Origin: Methylobacterium gregans
GTDB lineage: Bacteria; Pseudomonadota; Alphaproteobacteria; Rhizobiales; Beijerinckiaceae
Assembly: GCF_022179245.1 (NCBI RefSeq)
Contig: NZ_BPQM01000090.1
Span: 1 to 53,567 of the forward strand
Direction of reading: 5' to 3'
Length of the DNA: 53,567 nt
Position 1 is the stretch's first letter, and every line of letters starts with the position of its first letter. Below are positions 28,842 through 37,580 of the stretch, piece by piece. Under the pieces are notes generated by a model. It was not told where the DNA came from. It ran no database searches and was given only the letters and a program-made list of their open reading frames with translations. A program made the position numbers and the translations under genes.

Positions 28842-30236
28842 ATGGCGGCGCTCGACGCGATCCTGAACGACATCGACAAGGACCTCGACAACGCGCTGGA
28901 GCGCCTGTTCCGGTTCCTCAGGATCCCGTCGATCTCGACCGATCCGGCCTACGCCGCCGAGTGCCGCAAGGCCGCCGACTGGCTCGCGGCCAACCTCACG
29001 GCGCTCGGCTTCGACACGGGCGTGCACGAGACCAGCCTGCACCCGGTGGTGCTCGCGCACAAACCGAAGCCCGGCACGCCGCACGTGCTGTTCTACGGGC
29101 ACTACGACGTGCAGCCGGTCGACCCGCTGAACCTGTGGGAGACGCCGCCCTTCGAACCGCGCATCGCGGAAGGCGCGGACGGGCAGCGGCGCATCGTCGG
29201 GCGCGGCGCCTCGGACGACAAGGGCCAGGTGATGACCTTCGTGGAGGCCTGCCGGGCGCATATCGCGATGGCCGGCGAGCTGCCCTGCGGCGTCACCATC
29301 CTGGTCGAGGGCGCGGAGGAGAACGGCTCGCAGGGGCTGCCCGAATGGGTCGAGCAGAACCGCGACCGGCTCGGCGCCGACGTGGTTCTGGTCTGCGATA
29401 CCAGCATGTGGAACGCGAAGACCCCCGCCATCACCACCTCGCTCCGGGGCCTGTGCTACTTCGAGGTGAAGGTCACCTGCGCCGACCGCGACCTGCATTC
29501 GGGTTTCTTCGGCGGCGCCGCGCGCAACCCGATCCACGTGCTGGCCAAGATCCTGGCCGACCTGCACGACGCGGACGGGCGTGTGACTATCCCGGGCTTC
29601 TACGACGGCGTGCACGAGCGGCCGCCCGCGGTGATCGAGCAGTGGCGCGGCCTCGGCCTGACGCCGGAGACGTTCCTGGGCCCCATCGGCCTGAAGGAGC
29701 CGGCCGGCGAGCGCGGGCGCATGCCGATCGAGCTGATCCAGTCGCGTCCCGCCTGCGACGTCAACGGCATTATCGGCGGCTACACGGGCGAGGGCACCAA
29801 GACGGTGATCGCCAGCGAGGCCTCCGCCAAGGTCTCGTTCCGCCTCGTGGACGATCAGGATCCGGGGGCGCTGGCGCGGAACTTCGAGGCCTTCGTGCGC
29901 GAGCGCGTGCCGGCCGACTGCAAGGTCGAGGTAATAACCTACAAGGGCTCGCGCGCGGTGAGCCTGCCCTTCGACATGCCGGAACTCGGCCTCGCCAAGG
30001 CGGCGCTCTCCGCGGAATGGGGCGCCGAGGCCGTGACGGTCGGGGCCGGCGGCTCGATCCCGATCGTCGGCGACTTCAAGCGGATCCTCGGGCTCAACAC
30101 CCTGCTGATCGGCTTCGCGCTCGACGACGACCGCATCCACTCGCCGAACGAGAAGTACGATCTCCGGAGCTTCCACAAGGGCACGCGCTCCTGGGCGCGG
30201 ATCCTCCAGGCGTTCGGGGAACAGGGGCGGGGCTGA
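28842..30236 (+). CDS. M20 family metallopeptidase (dipeptidase-like)
   Basis: Zinc-dependent exopeptidase or amidohydrolase, probably cytoplasmic. The 464-residue protein has metal ligands in order: H87 and catalytic D89 in FYGHYDVQP, D126 in GASDDKGQ, the E159-E160 pair in VEGAEENGS, the Asp in LVCDTSMW and the final His in DRIHSPNEKYDL. The lid domain (about 200-360) includes DLHSGFFGGAARNP, typical of the carnosinase-like subgroup. The start ATG is preceded by GGAGAC 10 bases upstream; the open frame continues upstream but with unrelated sequence. It stands alone between the molybdenum hydroxylase operon (divergent) and the diguanylate cyclase (convergent). Confidence 0.9.
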   Translation: MAALDAILNDIDKDLDNALERLFRFLRIPSISTDPAYAAECRKAADWLAANLTALGFDTGVHETSLHPVVLAHKPKPGTPHVLFYGHYDVQPVDPLNLWETPPFEPRIAEGADGQRRIVGRGASDDKGQVMTFVEACRAHIAMAGELPCGVTILVEGAEENGSQGLPEWVEQNRDRLGADVVLVCDTSMWNAKTPAITTSLRGLCYFEVKVTCADRDLHSGFFGGAARNPIHVLAKILADLHDADGRVTIPGFYDGVHERPPAVIEQWRGLGLTPETFLGPIGLKEPAGERGRMPIELIQSRPACDVNGIIGGYTGEGTKTVIASEASAKVSFRLVDDQDPGALARNFEAFVRERVPADCKVEVITYKGSRAVSLPFDMPELGLAKAALSAEWGAEAVTVGAGGSIPIVGDFKRILGLNTLLIGFALDDDRIHSPNEKYDLRSFHKGTRSWARILQAFGEQGRG

Positions 30237-30240
30237 ACGC

Positions 30241-30262
30241 CCCGGTCGTGCGCCCGACCGGG
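30241..30262. terminator. perfect 8-bp convergent hairpin
   Basis: CCCGGTCG at 30241-30248 pairs exactly with CGACCGGG at 30255-30262 around TGCGCC. It fills the 27-base gap between the convergent M20 peptidase and diguanylate cyclase stops, so it likely ends both transcripts. Confidence 0.65.
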
Positions 30263-30263
30263 T

Positions 30264-31712
30264 TCAGGCCACGCGGACCCGGCCGCGGCGGCCGCGCTTG
30301 GCCGCGTACATCCGCGCGTCGGCCCGGGTGACCGCCGCATTCAGCGGGCCTTCGCCGGTCCAGGTGCCGATCCCGAGCGAGACCCCGAGCGGGGTGTCGG
30401 CGCCGTCATTCGCCCGCTCGACGCCCTCGGCGATCCGCAGCGCCAGCGCGGCGGCGCTCTCCGGGCCGGTGCCCGGCAGTAGGACCGCGAACTCGTCGCC
30501 GCCGATCCGGGCCGCGTGGGCCGAGGCCGGCACACGGGCCGCCAGGACGCGCCCGAAACGGCGGATCAGCGCGTCGCCGGCATCATGGCCGCGGCGGTCG
30601 TTGACGGCCTTCAGCCCGTTCAGGTCGGCGACGATCACGGAGGTCGGCACGATCCGCTCGGCCTCCAGCCGCTCGAGATGCGCCGCGTAGGCCGCGCGGT
30701 TGAGCAGGCCCGTCAGGGAATCGGTGTGGCTCAGGGTCTCCAGGCGCGCCTCGGCGCGCTTGTTCGCGCCGATATCCGTGAGTGCGATCTGCACGAGGCG
30801 GCGCCCGTCGCCCTGGCCCGGAAGCTCGGCGTACTGCGCCTTGAGGTGGAGCGCACCGCCGTCGATGCGCCGGAAGAGGACGTCGCGGACCCCGTGGCCC
30901 GCCCCGGCCCAGAGGGCCAGCGCCTCCTCGGCGAAGACCCGCCATGCCTCCACACCGAGGCCCACGGCGACGTGGTGGGCGAGCGCGTCGCCGTCCGCCG
31001 CACCGAACAGGACCAGCGCCGGCGGGTTTGCCCCGACGATGGCGAGGCTCGCGCGGGCGGCCTCCGCCCAGTCCGGATGCGCCGCCATGTGGGCTGCCAG
31101 ATCGACCACGCCCGCCGCGCGCAGGTCGGCCAGCATCGCGGCGAGACCGGACTCGTCGCGCACCAGCGTCGGCACGGGCGAGCGCTCGAACAGGCTCGCG
31201 GCGAAGCGCGCCAGCGCGTCCTCGCGGCGGCGCATCTCCTCGCGCTGGGTGATGTCCTCGACCGAGATCAGGAAGCGGGCCCAGTCGTCCTCATGGCCCG
31301 GCAGCAGCCGGCCCGCGTAGCTCACGTCGATGACCCGGCCGCCGATGGTCCGGTTCTGCGTGACGAGCCGGGCCTGCGTCGCCCCCGCCCAGAGCTGGCA
31401 GAGCACTTCGACCAGCGCGTCGGCCCGGGGATCGTCGAAGATGGCGGGGATGTGCGCGAACAGCTCCGCCTCGTCGCGCGCCTCGTAGAGCCGGAGCGTG
31501 TGGCGGTTCACCCGCTCGATCCGGATCAGCCTCTGCACCGCCAGAAGGTGCGCGGGATCCCGCAGCCAGGCGCGCAGGTCGTCCATGCCGGCCGCGCGCC
31601 AGCCCTCCAGGCAGGTCTTGAGGGCGCTCAGATCCTGCAGCCAGAGCGAGACGGGCGCCAGATCGAACAGCCCGGCTTCGAGATCGCCGGGGGGCGGCGC
31701 GACATGCGTCAT
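30264..31712 (-). CDS. diguanylate cyclase with PAS-like sensory region
   Basis: Makes the second messenger cyclic di-GMP from two GTP. The 482-residue soluble protein has a PAS-like module at about 15-160 ending in the PAC-type VEDITQREEMRRRED, a second PAS-like module at about 165-310 ending LTDIGANKRAEARLE, then a GGDEF domain (about 320-482). The active site is intact: RIGGDEFAVLLP at 404-408, with TDSLTGLLNR leading in. The RxxD inhibitory site that normally lies five residues before GGDEF is absent, so product inhibition through that site is not expected. No membrane segment or EAL domain is present. It lies downstream of the MFS gene on the same strand. Confidence 0.9.
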   Translation of the reverse strand: MTHVAPPPGDLEAGLFDLAPVSLWLQDLSALKTCLEGWRAAGMDDLRAWLRDPAHLLAVQRLIRIERVNRHTLRLYEARDEAELFAHIPAIFDDPRADALVEVLCQLWAGATQARLVTQNRTIGGRVIDVSYAGRLLPGHEDDWARFLISVEDITQREEMRRREDALARFAASLFERSPVPTLVRDESGLAAMLADLRAAGVVDLAAHMAAHPDWAEAARASLAIVGANPPALVLFGAADGDALAHHVAVGLGVEAWRVFAEEALALWAGAGHGVRDVLFRRIDGGALHLKAQYAELPGQGDGRRLVQIALTDIGANKRAEARLETLSHTDSLTGLLNRAAYAAHLERLEAERIVPTSVIVADLNGLKAVNDRRGHDAGDALIRRFGRVLAARVPASAHAARIGGDEFAVLLPGTGPESAAALALRIAEGVERANDGADTPLGVSLGIGTWTGEGPLNAAVTRADARMYAAKRGRRGRVRVA

Positions 31713-31896
31713 CGGTGAAGGTAGTCTCGGAGTTCAGGCGGCGCCCGTGAGAGCAGCGCGCAGTATCCTCCGGAAGCCTTGCCAAAAGGTGCCGAGCAAC
31801 GCCGGAAGCCTGAGCCGTCGGGCCAAGGAAAACCGCTCCCGCGCTGTTCGCGCGATGTGCTCTCGCGGCCGTGCGGCGGCGGGGCTTGCTCGGGAA

Positions 31897-33162
31897 TCAC
31901 CCGGCCCGCCGCTCGCGGTGCCACAGCAGACCGGCGGCGACGAGCGCGAGCGCGAGCAGCCCGGCATTGAAGGCAACCACCGCCGGCCAGCCGCCATGGG
32001 TCCAGAACAGGCCGCCGGCCGAGCCGAGGCAGCTGGAGCCGAGATAGTAGGCGAGCAGGTAGAGCGAGGCGGCGTGCCCCTTGGCGCCCGCCGCCATCCG
32101 GCCGACCCAGCCGCTCGCGACAGCGTGCGCCACGAAGAAGCCGACCGTGACGCCGACCACGCCCGCGATCAGACCGGGCAAAGCGGGCAGCAGGGTCAGG
32201 CCGAGGCCCGCCGCCATGATCAGCACCCCCGCGGTGAGGACGGGCCCGCGCCCGAATCGGTCGGCAAGGGAGCCCGCCGCCGAGGAGGCCACGACGCCGC
32301 TGAGGAAGACCGCGAAGACGAGGCTGATCTGCCCCTGGCTCAGCGAGAAGGGCGCCGCGCTCAGGCGGAAGGTCAGGTAGTTGAAGGTCCCGACGAAGAC
32401 GCCGAGCGCCAGGAAGCCGGTGAGGAACAGGAGCGGCAGGCCGCGGTTCTTCAGGTGCCCGGCCCAAGCGCCGAGATGGTAGGCCGCGTTCACGCCCCGG
32501 CGCCGCGCGAAGTTGCGGGATGGCGGCAGCAGCAGCAGGAAGCCCACGGCCGCCGCGAGGTCGAGGAGGCCCAGCACGCCCATCGCGGCGCGCCAGGAGG
32601 CGAACTCCGTGAGCGCGCCCATGCCGAGCCGGCCCATCATGCCGCCGAAGGCCGTGCCGCCGACATAGAGGCCCATCGTGGCGCCGAGCGCCCGCGGGTG
32701 GATCTCCTCGGCGAGATAGGCCATCGCCACCGCTGGGACGCCGCCGAGCACGAAGCCCTCCAGCGCCCGGAGCACGAGGATCGCGTGCCAGTTCGGCGCC
32801 AGAGCGCTGCCGAGATGGAGGAGCGCGCCGCCCGCCATCGAGGCGAACATCAGCCCGCGCCGCCCGACCGCCTCCGAGACCGCCCCCGCGCACAGGATCG
32901 AGAAGGCCAGGAAGCCGGTGGCGAGCGAGAGCGCGAGCGAGGCCTGCGAGGCGCCGACGCCGAACTCCTCGGTGAAGCTCGGCAGCAGCGGCTGCACCGC
33001 GTAGAGCAGCGAGAAGGTCGAGAAGCCAGCCAGGAACAGGGCGAGCCGCGCTCGGCGGAAGGCGGGGGTGCCGGGCTCGATCGCGGTGGCGGCGGCCTCG
33101 CGCGGCGCGGGGCCGGCGGAGGCGAGGCCGAGGGACGCTGCGGCGGTCAGGTCGGTGCTCAC
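31897..33162 (-). CDS. MFS transporter (YnfM-like exporter)
   Basis: A 421-residue 12-helix major facilitator protein with a ~35-residue charged N-terminus. It has the first-helix FLAGFSTFSLLYAVQPLLPSF segment, the SLALSLATGF region and GRRGLMFASM after helix 2-3, the usual MFS motif A position. The ALEGFVLGGVPAVAMAYLAEE and GTAFGGMMGR segments match the YnfM/arabinose-polyol exporter branch. The gene is divergent from a LysR regulator; such pairs commonly work as regulator and regulated exporter. The substrate is unknown; small aromatics or drugs are usual for this branch. Confidence 0.87.
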   Translation of the reverse strand: MSTDLTAAASLGLASAGPAPREAAATAIEPGTPAFRRARLALFLAGFSTFSLLYAVQPLLPSFTEEFGVGASQASLALSLATGFLAFSILCAGAVSEAVGRRGLMFASMAGGALLHLGSALAPNWHAILVLRALEGFVLGGVPAVAMAYLAEEIHPRALGATMGLYVGGTAFGGMMGRLGMGALTEFASWRAAMGVLGLLDLAAAVGFLLLLPPSRNFARRRGVNAAYHLGAWAGHLKNRGLPLLFLTGFLALGVFVGTFNYLTFRLSAAPFSLSQGQISLVFAVFLSGVVASSAAGSLADRFGRGPVLTAGVLIMAAGLGLTLLPALPGLIAGVVGVTVGFFVAHAVASGWVGRMAAGAKGHAASLYLLAYYLGSSCLGSAGGLFWTHGGWPAVVAFNAGLLALALVAAGLLWHRERRAG

Positions 33163-33238
33163 GGCGGCTCGATTCTTATGACGGTGCGCTGAAGGTAGTG
33201 GGCTCGGCGCTATCGCGCCTCAGCAATCGAACTTGAAC

Positions 33239-33261
33239 AGCTATCGCGATCCGGCATAGCT
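33239..33261. promoter_or_regulatory. LysR-type operator, AGCTAT-N11-ATAGCT
   Basis: A perfect 6-bp inverted repeat with an 11-base centre (T-N11-A geometry) ends 5 bases before the LysR ATG at 33267. It lies in the 104-base divergent gap with the MFS gene. A second short palindrome, GGCGC-TATC-GCGCC, lies at 33206-33219. The geometry is that of LysR recognition and activation sites. Confidence 0.65.
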
Positions 33262-33266
33262 CGGAG

Positions 33267-34196
33267 ATGGATCTCGCCCAACTCCGCACCCTCGTGCACG
33301 TGGCCGAGCTCGGCAGCCTCAGCAAGGCCGCCGGCCGCTTGCGGATCGCGCAGCCGGCGCTGAGCCGGCAGATCCGCCTGCTGGAGGACGAGCTCGGAGC
33401 CCGCCTGTTCGACCGGCACGGGCGCGGCATGGTCATAACCGAGGCCGGTCGCGAGGCCCTGCGCCACGCCAAGCGGGTGCTCGCCGAGACCGAGGAGTTG
33501 CGGGCCAGCGTCTCGGGGCCGGGCGCCGAACTCACCGGGCACGTCGCGGTCGGCCTGCCGCCCACGCTCGCCGACATGATCTCGGTGCCGCTCGTGGCGG
33601 CCTTCAGCGCCACGCATCCGCGGGTGCGGCTCCAGCTCGTGGCGGCCTATACGGGCTACCTGCTCGACAGCCTCTACCGCGGCGAGATCGACCTCGCGGT
33701 GCTCTACGATCCCCGCGCGCCCCGCAGCCTGCGCATCCGCCCGCTGATGCAGGAGGCCCTGTTCCTGATCGGCCCGGGCGATGCCGGCCTCACGGCCGAG
33801 GAGCCGGTGCCGTTCCGAGCGCTCGCGGGCCAGCGTCTCCTCCTGCCGAGCACCCGGCACGGGCTGCGCAACATGGTGCAGCACTTCGCCGACGAGGCCG
33901 GCATCGCCCTCGACATCGGCCTGGAGATCGACAGCTACACGGCGCTGAAGGACCTCGTACGCCAGGGCTACGGCCGCACCATCCTGACGCGCGCGCCGAT
34001 GCACGAGGACATCGCGGCCGGCCGGCTCACCGCGGCGCCGCTGGTCGATCCCGCCCCGATCCGGCGGCTCGTGCTCTCCTTCCAGCCCGACCGGCCGGTC
34101 TCGCGCGCCGCGGAGTTCGCGGGCGCGGCGATCGCCGCTATCATGGCCGAGCAGCTCAGCCAGGGCGTCTGGGTCGGCGAGATGCTGGCGGGGTGA
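33267..34196 (+). CDS. LysR family transcriptional regulator
   Basis: The 309-residue protein has the LysR layout: winged helix-turn-helix at residues 1-60 (MDLAQLRTLVHVAELGSLS, then AQPALSRQIRLLEDELGARLF), a linker helix, and a periplasmic-binding-like effector domain from about residue 90. It probably controls the divergent MFS exporter and itself through the operator just before its start codon. An ATG with GGAG 5 bases upstream sets the start. Its 3' end meets the orphan parA gene after only 7 bases. The inducer is unknown. Confidence 0.92.
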   Translation: MDLAQLRTLVHVAELGSLSKAAGRLRIAQPALSRQIRLLEDELGARLFDRHGRGMVITEAGREALRHAKRVLAETEELRASVSGPGAELTGHVAVGLPPTLADMISVPLVAAFSATHPRVRLQLVAAYTGYLLDSLYRGEIDLAVLYDPRAPRSLRIRPLMQEALFLIGPGDAGLTAEEPVPFRALAGQRLLLPSTRHGLRNMVQHFADEAGIALDIGLEIDSYTALKDLVRQGYGRTILTRAPMHEDIAAGRLTAAPLVDPAPIRRLVLSFQPDRPVSRAAEFAGAAIAAIMAEQLSQGVWVGEMLAG

Positions 34197-34203
34197 GGCG
34201 CCC

Positions 34204-34902
34204 TCAGGCGCGCCCAATCCGCCGGGCCGCCCAGGCCCAGAGCGCCCGGATCTCCTCCGCCGCCGGGCCGTCGGGCGCGTGCTCGGTGACGCCGGCGCCC
34301 AGCGCCAGAGCGTCTTGGTGATCAACGCGCTGAATCAACGCCGGCTCGGCCAGCACGCCGAGCGCCGCCAGCTGCTGCGCGTAGAGGGCGGCCCGCGGCG
34401 AGGGCGGGGGTGGGCACTGGTTGAGCACGAGACCGACGCGTTCGCGCATCCCCTGCTTCGCCATGGCCCGGATCGTCGGCTGGGCCGCCATTAGGTCGAG
34501 GCGCGAGGGGCGGATCGGGATCAGCACGAGGTCGGCGAGCCTGAGCGCGAGCGCCGCGTCGCCCGCAGCGGAGCCGGCGGTGTCGAGGATCGCGAGCGTC
34601 CCACCATCCGCGTCGAGCTGGCCGAGGATCTCTGCCATCTGGCCAATTTCCCAGGGCCGGATCCGGTCGATCACTGGGTTGCCCCGCGGCCGCATCGCGC
34701 CCCAGCCGGCGAGCGAGCCCTGCGGGTCGAGGTCGAAGGCCGTCACCCGCTCGCCGGCCTGGGCGGCGGCGACCGCGAGCGAGGCGGCGAGCGTGGTCTT
34801 GCCGGTGCCGCCCTTCTGCACCGCCAGGGCGATCACGCGCAGGCCGCCGTGGGTGGCCGCGGACGCAGCCCCGAACACGGCCCCGTGGGCGCCCCCGCTC
34901 AT
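34204..34902 (-). CDS. orphan ParA-family ATPase
   Basis: The 232-residue protein is a deviant Walker ATPase: AVQKGGTGKTTLAASLA carries the signature lysine, FDLDPQGSLAGW is the A' motif, and LAILDTAGSAAGD is Walker B. These proteins position DNA or protein cargo by dynamic binding to the nucleoid. It is shorter than chromosomal ParA and has no N-terminal helix-turn-helix, so it belongs to the small ParA group. No ParB, parS or chemotaxis gene is adjacent, so the cargo is unknown. It is convergent with the LysR gene. The first ~20 residues are Gly/Ala-rich and the true start may be slightly internal. Confidence 0.85.
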   Translation of the reverse strand: MSGGAHGAVFGAASAATHGGLRVIALAVQKGGTGKTTLAASLAVAAAQAGERVTAFDLDPQGSLAGWGAMRPRGNPVIDRIRPWEIGQMAEILGQLDADGGTLAILDTAGSAAGDAALALRLADLVLIPIRPSRLDLMAAQPTIRAMAKQGMRERVGLVLNQCPPPPSPRAALYAQQLAALGVLAEPALIQRVDHQDALALGAGVTEHAPDGPAAEEIRALWAWAARRIGRA

Positions 34903-35268
34903 GCCGGCCGGCGCACAGTGCCCCTCGCGAGGCCCGTCGCGCCCGCGCCGAAGCGTCCGCCGATCCCCCCGACACCCCCCATCCCGCCGTCTCCGTACCC
35001 TGCTCCGCGCAGTCCGCCGGGGCTTACGGCAGGTGATCGCGAGCGGCTAGCCGGCCGGGACTGTATTCCGAGGCGATTCCCGCGGGATCGAGCGGGCGGC
35101 GCGGCGCGAAGATTGTCCGTGCCGGCTCAGCATCGGCAGAGGCTCTTTCGATCTGGATCGCGCCGCGCTCCCGCGCGTTGGGCCGGCACCGGACAGCTCG
35201 GAGACCGGACGGGGCGAACCGCCAGTGGACTCGCCAGCAGCTTCACCAGGGGATCCATCAGGAGATAC
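34903..35268. other. intergenic region without recognisable gene
   Basis: This 366-base gap separates the divergent parA and SMP-30 genes. The first ~90 bases are C-rich. TTCCCGCGGGA at about 35077-35087 is a short palindrome. A CAGGAGA just before 35269 is the ribosome binding site of the SMP-30 gene. I see no coding sequence, RNA or clear promoter. Confidence 0.5.
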
Positions 35269-36243
35269 ATGCCGCATCCCGACAGACGCTCCGTCCTCAA
35301 GGGCGGGCTCGCCCTCGGCACCGCCACCCTGGCCGGCCGCGCCTCGCGCGCTGAGGCGGCGCCCGTGGTCCGAGTGGACGACCCGCGCCTGGGAGCGATC
35401 GTCGATCCGGAGGCGAGCCTCGCCACCCTCTACGCCGAGGGGCGGTGGTGCGAGGGTCCGTGCTGGGCGCCCGCGCTCGGCGGCCTCGTCTTCAGCGACG
35501 TGAAGGCGAACCGGATCCTGGTCCTGGCCGGGGGGGCCGAGCCGGGCCGGCCCGCGACCTTTCGGGCGCCCGCCAACAACGCCAACGGCAACACGCTCGA
35601 CGGGCAGGGCCGCCTCGTCACCTGCGAGCATCGCGGGCGGCGGGTGGTGCGGCGCGAGGCCGACGGCACCCTCACGGTGCTGGCCGACGCCTATGACGGG
35701 CGGAAACTCAATTCCCCGAACGACGCCGTCGCCGGGCCGGACGGCGCGATCTGGTTCACGGACCCGGTCTACGGCATCGCCGAGCCCGAGGAAGGCATCC
35801 AGGCGACGCCCGAGCAGGCGGCGCGGCGCGTCTACCGGATCTCCGAGCCCGGCCGGGTCGAGGCGATGACCGACGTGCTCGACCAGCCGAACGGACTTGC
35901 CTTCGCGCCGGACGGACGCACCCTCTACGTCAGCGAGTCGGGCGCCTCCCTGAACCCTGAGGGCGGCCGGGCGATCCTGGCCTTCCCGGTCGAGGACGGC
36001 CGGCTCGGGCGCCACCGCGTCTTCGCCGAGTTGGAGGCCGGGGTGCCGGACGGGCTGAAGGTCGACGCGCGGGGCCACGTCTTCGCCGCCTGCATCGACG
36101 GGGTGCGGATCTACCACCCGGACGGGACGCGGCTCGGCCGTATCGCGACGCCGGTGGTGGCCGCCAACATGGCCTTCGGCGCGAACGGGCGCCTCTACAT
36201 CGCCGCCTCCCACGCAATCCACGCCATCGACCTCAAGGTCTGA
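35269..36243 (+). CDS. exported SMP-30/gluconolactonase-like beta-propeller
   Basis: Probable periplasmic lactonase or related hydrolase. The 324-residue protein has a twin-arginine-type signal (DRRSVLKGGLALGTATLAG, cut probably after AEA near residue 30), so it is likely exported folded. The six-bladed propeller carries metal-site candidates E62 (RWCEGPCW), N151 (LNSPNDAV) and D261 (VPDGLKVD), the SMP-30 pattern. The start is the ATG behind CAGGAGA; a longer frame upstream has no signal. It is 10 bases ahead of a second exported propeller, so the two are co-transcribed. The natural lactone substrate is unknown. Confidence 0.88.
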   Translation: MPHPDRRSVLKGGLALGTATLAGRASRAEAAPVVRVDDPRLGAIVDPEASLATLYAEGRWCEGPCWAPALGGLVFSDVKANRILVLAGGAEPGRPATFRAPANNANGNTLDGQGRLVTCEHRGRRVVRREADGTLTVLADAYDGRKLNSPNDAVAGPDGAIWFTDPVYGIAEPEEGIQATPEQAARRVYRISEPGRVEAMTDVLDQPNGLAFAPDGRTLYVSESGASLNPEGGRAILAFPVEDGRLGRHRVFAELEAGVPDGLKVDARGHVFAACIDGVRIYHPDGTRLGRIATPVVAANMAFGANGRLYIAASHAIHAIDLKV

Positions 36244-36253
36244 GGAGACCCGA

Positions 36254-37438
36254 TTGACCATCCACCGCCGTCACCTGATCGGCTCCGGCCTCTTCGCGCT
36301 CGCGGCCGGCGCGGCGAGCCCCGCCCGCGCGCGATCCGAGGAAGAGAGGACCGCGAGTCCGAGCCGCCCGGTCGGCGGGCTCGAACTCGCCCACCTCGCC
36401 GACGCGCCCTCGACGCCGACGGGGCTCGCGATCTCGCGCGGGGGCCGCGTCTTCGTGATGATGCCGCGCTTCACCGCCAAGGTCCCGTTCACGGTGGGCG
36501 AGGTGATGCCGGACGGCTCGGTCCGCCCCTACCCCGACGCCGAGAGCAACCGACCCGACGCGAAGCGCCCGCAGGCGAGCCTGTTCCACGTGCCCAACGG
36601 CGTGTTCGACCGCGACGACACGCTCTGGCTGCTCGACGCGGCCCTGCCCGAGGGCAAGGGCGCGCCGGTGCCGGGCGGCGCGAAGCTCGTCCAGATCGAT
36701 CTCGCGACGAACCGGATCGTGCGGGTGGTGCCGCTGGAGGCCGGCATCGGCCCGACCTCCTCACTGAACGACCTGCGGGTCGGGCGCCTGAACGGGCGGC
36801 CGGTGGCCTACATCACCGACCAGGGCCAGGACGGGAAGGGCGCGATCCTGGCGGTCGACCTCGCGAACGGCCTGGTTCTGCGGCGGCTGGCCGAGCACGC
36901 CAGCACCAAGACGCAGACGGGTGTGGTCAAGTTCGTCGAGCAGCGGCCCGTGATGCAGACGCAAGGGGACGGCCCGCCCCAATCGCCCAAGGGCGGCGCC
37001 AACGGCATCGCGCTGAGCCCCAACGGCGCCCGCCTCTACTACGCGCCGCTGATGGCCCGGCACCTCTACGCGGTCGGCACCGCGGCTCTCCTCGACCCGG
37101 CCGCGAGCGACGCGATGGTGGCCGCAACCGTCGAGGATCTCGGCGAGAAGGGCATGACCGGCGGGCTGACCACCGATTCGAAGGACCGGGTCTACCTGAG
37201 CCTGCAGGAGCAGAACGCGGTCGGCCGGCGCGACCCGGACGGGCGCATCGAGGTCATCGCCGCCGACCCGCGCCTGGTCTGGGCCGACACCTTCTGGATC
37301 ACGCCTGAGCGCTGGCTCTACATCTCGGCCGCGCAGGTGAACCGCCGGCCGGAGTTCAATGCCGGGCAGGACCTCTCGAAGCCGCCCTACGCGATCCTGC
37401 GGATGCGCATCGACGCCGACCCGGTGGACGGGGTCTGA
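36254..37438 (+). CDS. exported yellow/major royal jelly (MRJP) family beta-propeller
   Basis: The 394-residue protein belongs to the bacterial branch of the yellow/MRJP beta-propellers, whose biochemical role in bacteria is mostly unknown. The start is a TTG with a strong GAGGAGA 6 bases upstream. The N-terminus HRRHLIGSGLFALAAGAASP is a twin-arginine-like signal. The mature part has VFVMMPRFT, LWLLDAALP, SLNDLRVGRLNG with YITDQGQDGKGA, and KGGANGIALSPNGARLYYAPL, conserved in this family. It shares the transcript of the SMP-30 gene. A hydrolase or binding role beside a lactonase, in periplasmic sugar-acid metabolism, is an inference. Confidence 0.82.
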   Translation: MTIHRRHLIGSGLFALAAGAASPARARSEEERTASPSRPVGGLELAHLADAPSTPTGLAISRGGRVFVMMPRFTAKVPFTVGEVMPDGSVRPYPDAESNRPDAKRPQASLFHVPNGVFDRDDTLWLLDAALPEGKGAPVPGGAKLVQIDLATNRIVRVVPLEAGIGPTSSLNDLRVGRLNGRPVAYITDQGQDGKGAILAVDLANGLVLRRLAEHASTKTQTGVVKFVEQRPVMQTQGDGPPQSPKGGANGIALSPNGARLYYAPLMARHLYAVGTAALLDPAASDAMVAATVEDLGEKGMTGGLTTDSKDRVYLSLQEQNAVGRRDPDGRIEVIAADPRLVWADTFWITPERWLYISAAQVNRRPEFNAGQDLSKPPYAILRMRIDADPVDGV

Positions 37439-37514
37439 CGAAACAGGCTGCCGCTCCGTGGCGGGCGCGGCTTCACCTCAGACCGGATCCGGTCGATCAC
37501 GCGGGGTCTCACGG

Positions 37515-37545
37515 TTCCCCCTCCCCCGCGCGTGGAGAGGGGGGA
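37515..37545. terminator. imperfect convergent C/G hairpin
   Basis: CCCCCTC pairs with GAGGGGG across an 11-14 base GC-rich loop, in the 142-base gap between the convergent MRJP and glutathione S-transferase stops. A further ATCCGG/CCGGAT pair lies at about 37555-37578. The hairpin resembles the other convergent C/G repeats but pairs less well. Confidence 0.4.
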
Positions 37546-37580
37546 TACGTCCGCATCCGGCGTGATCGGACGGGGCCGGA

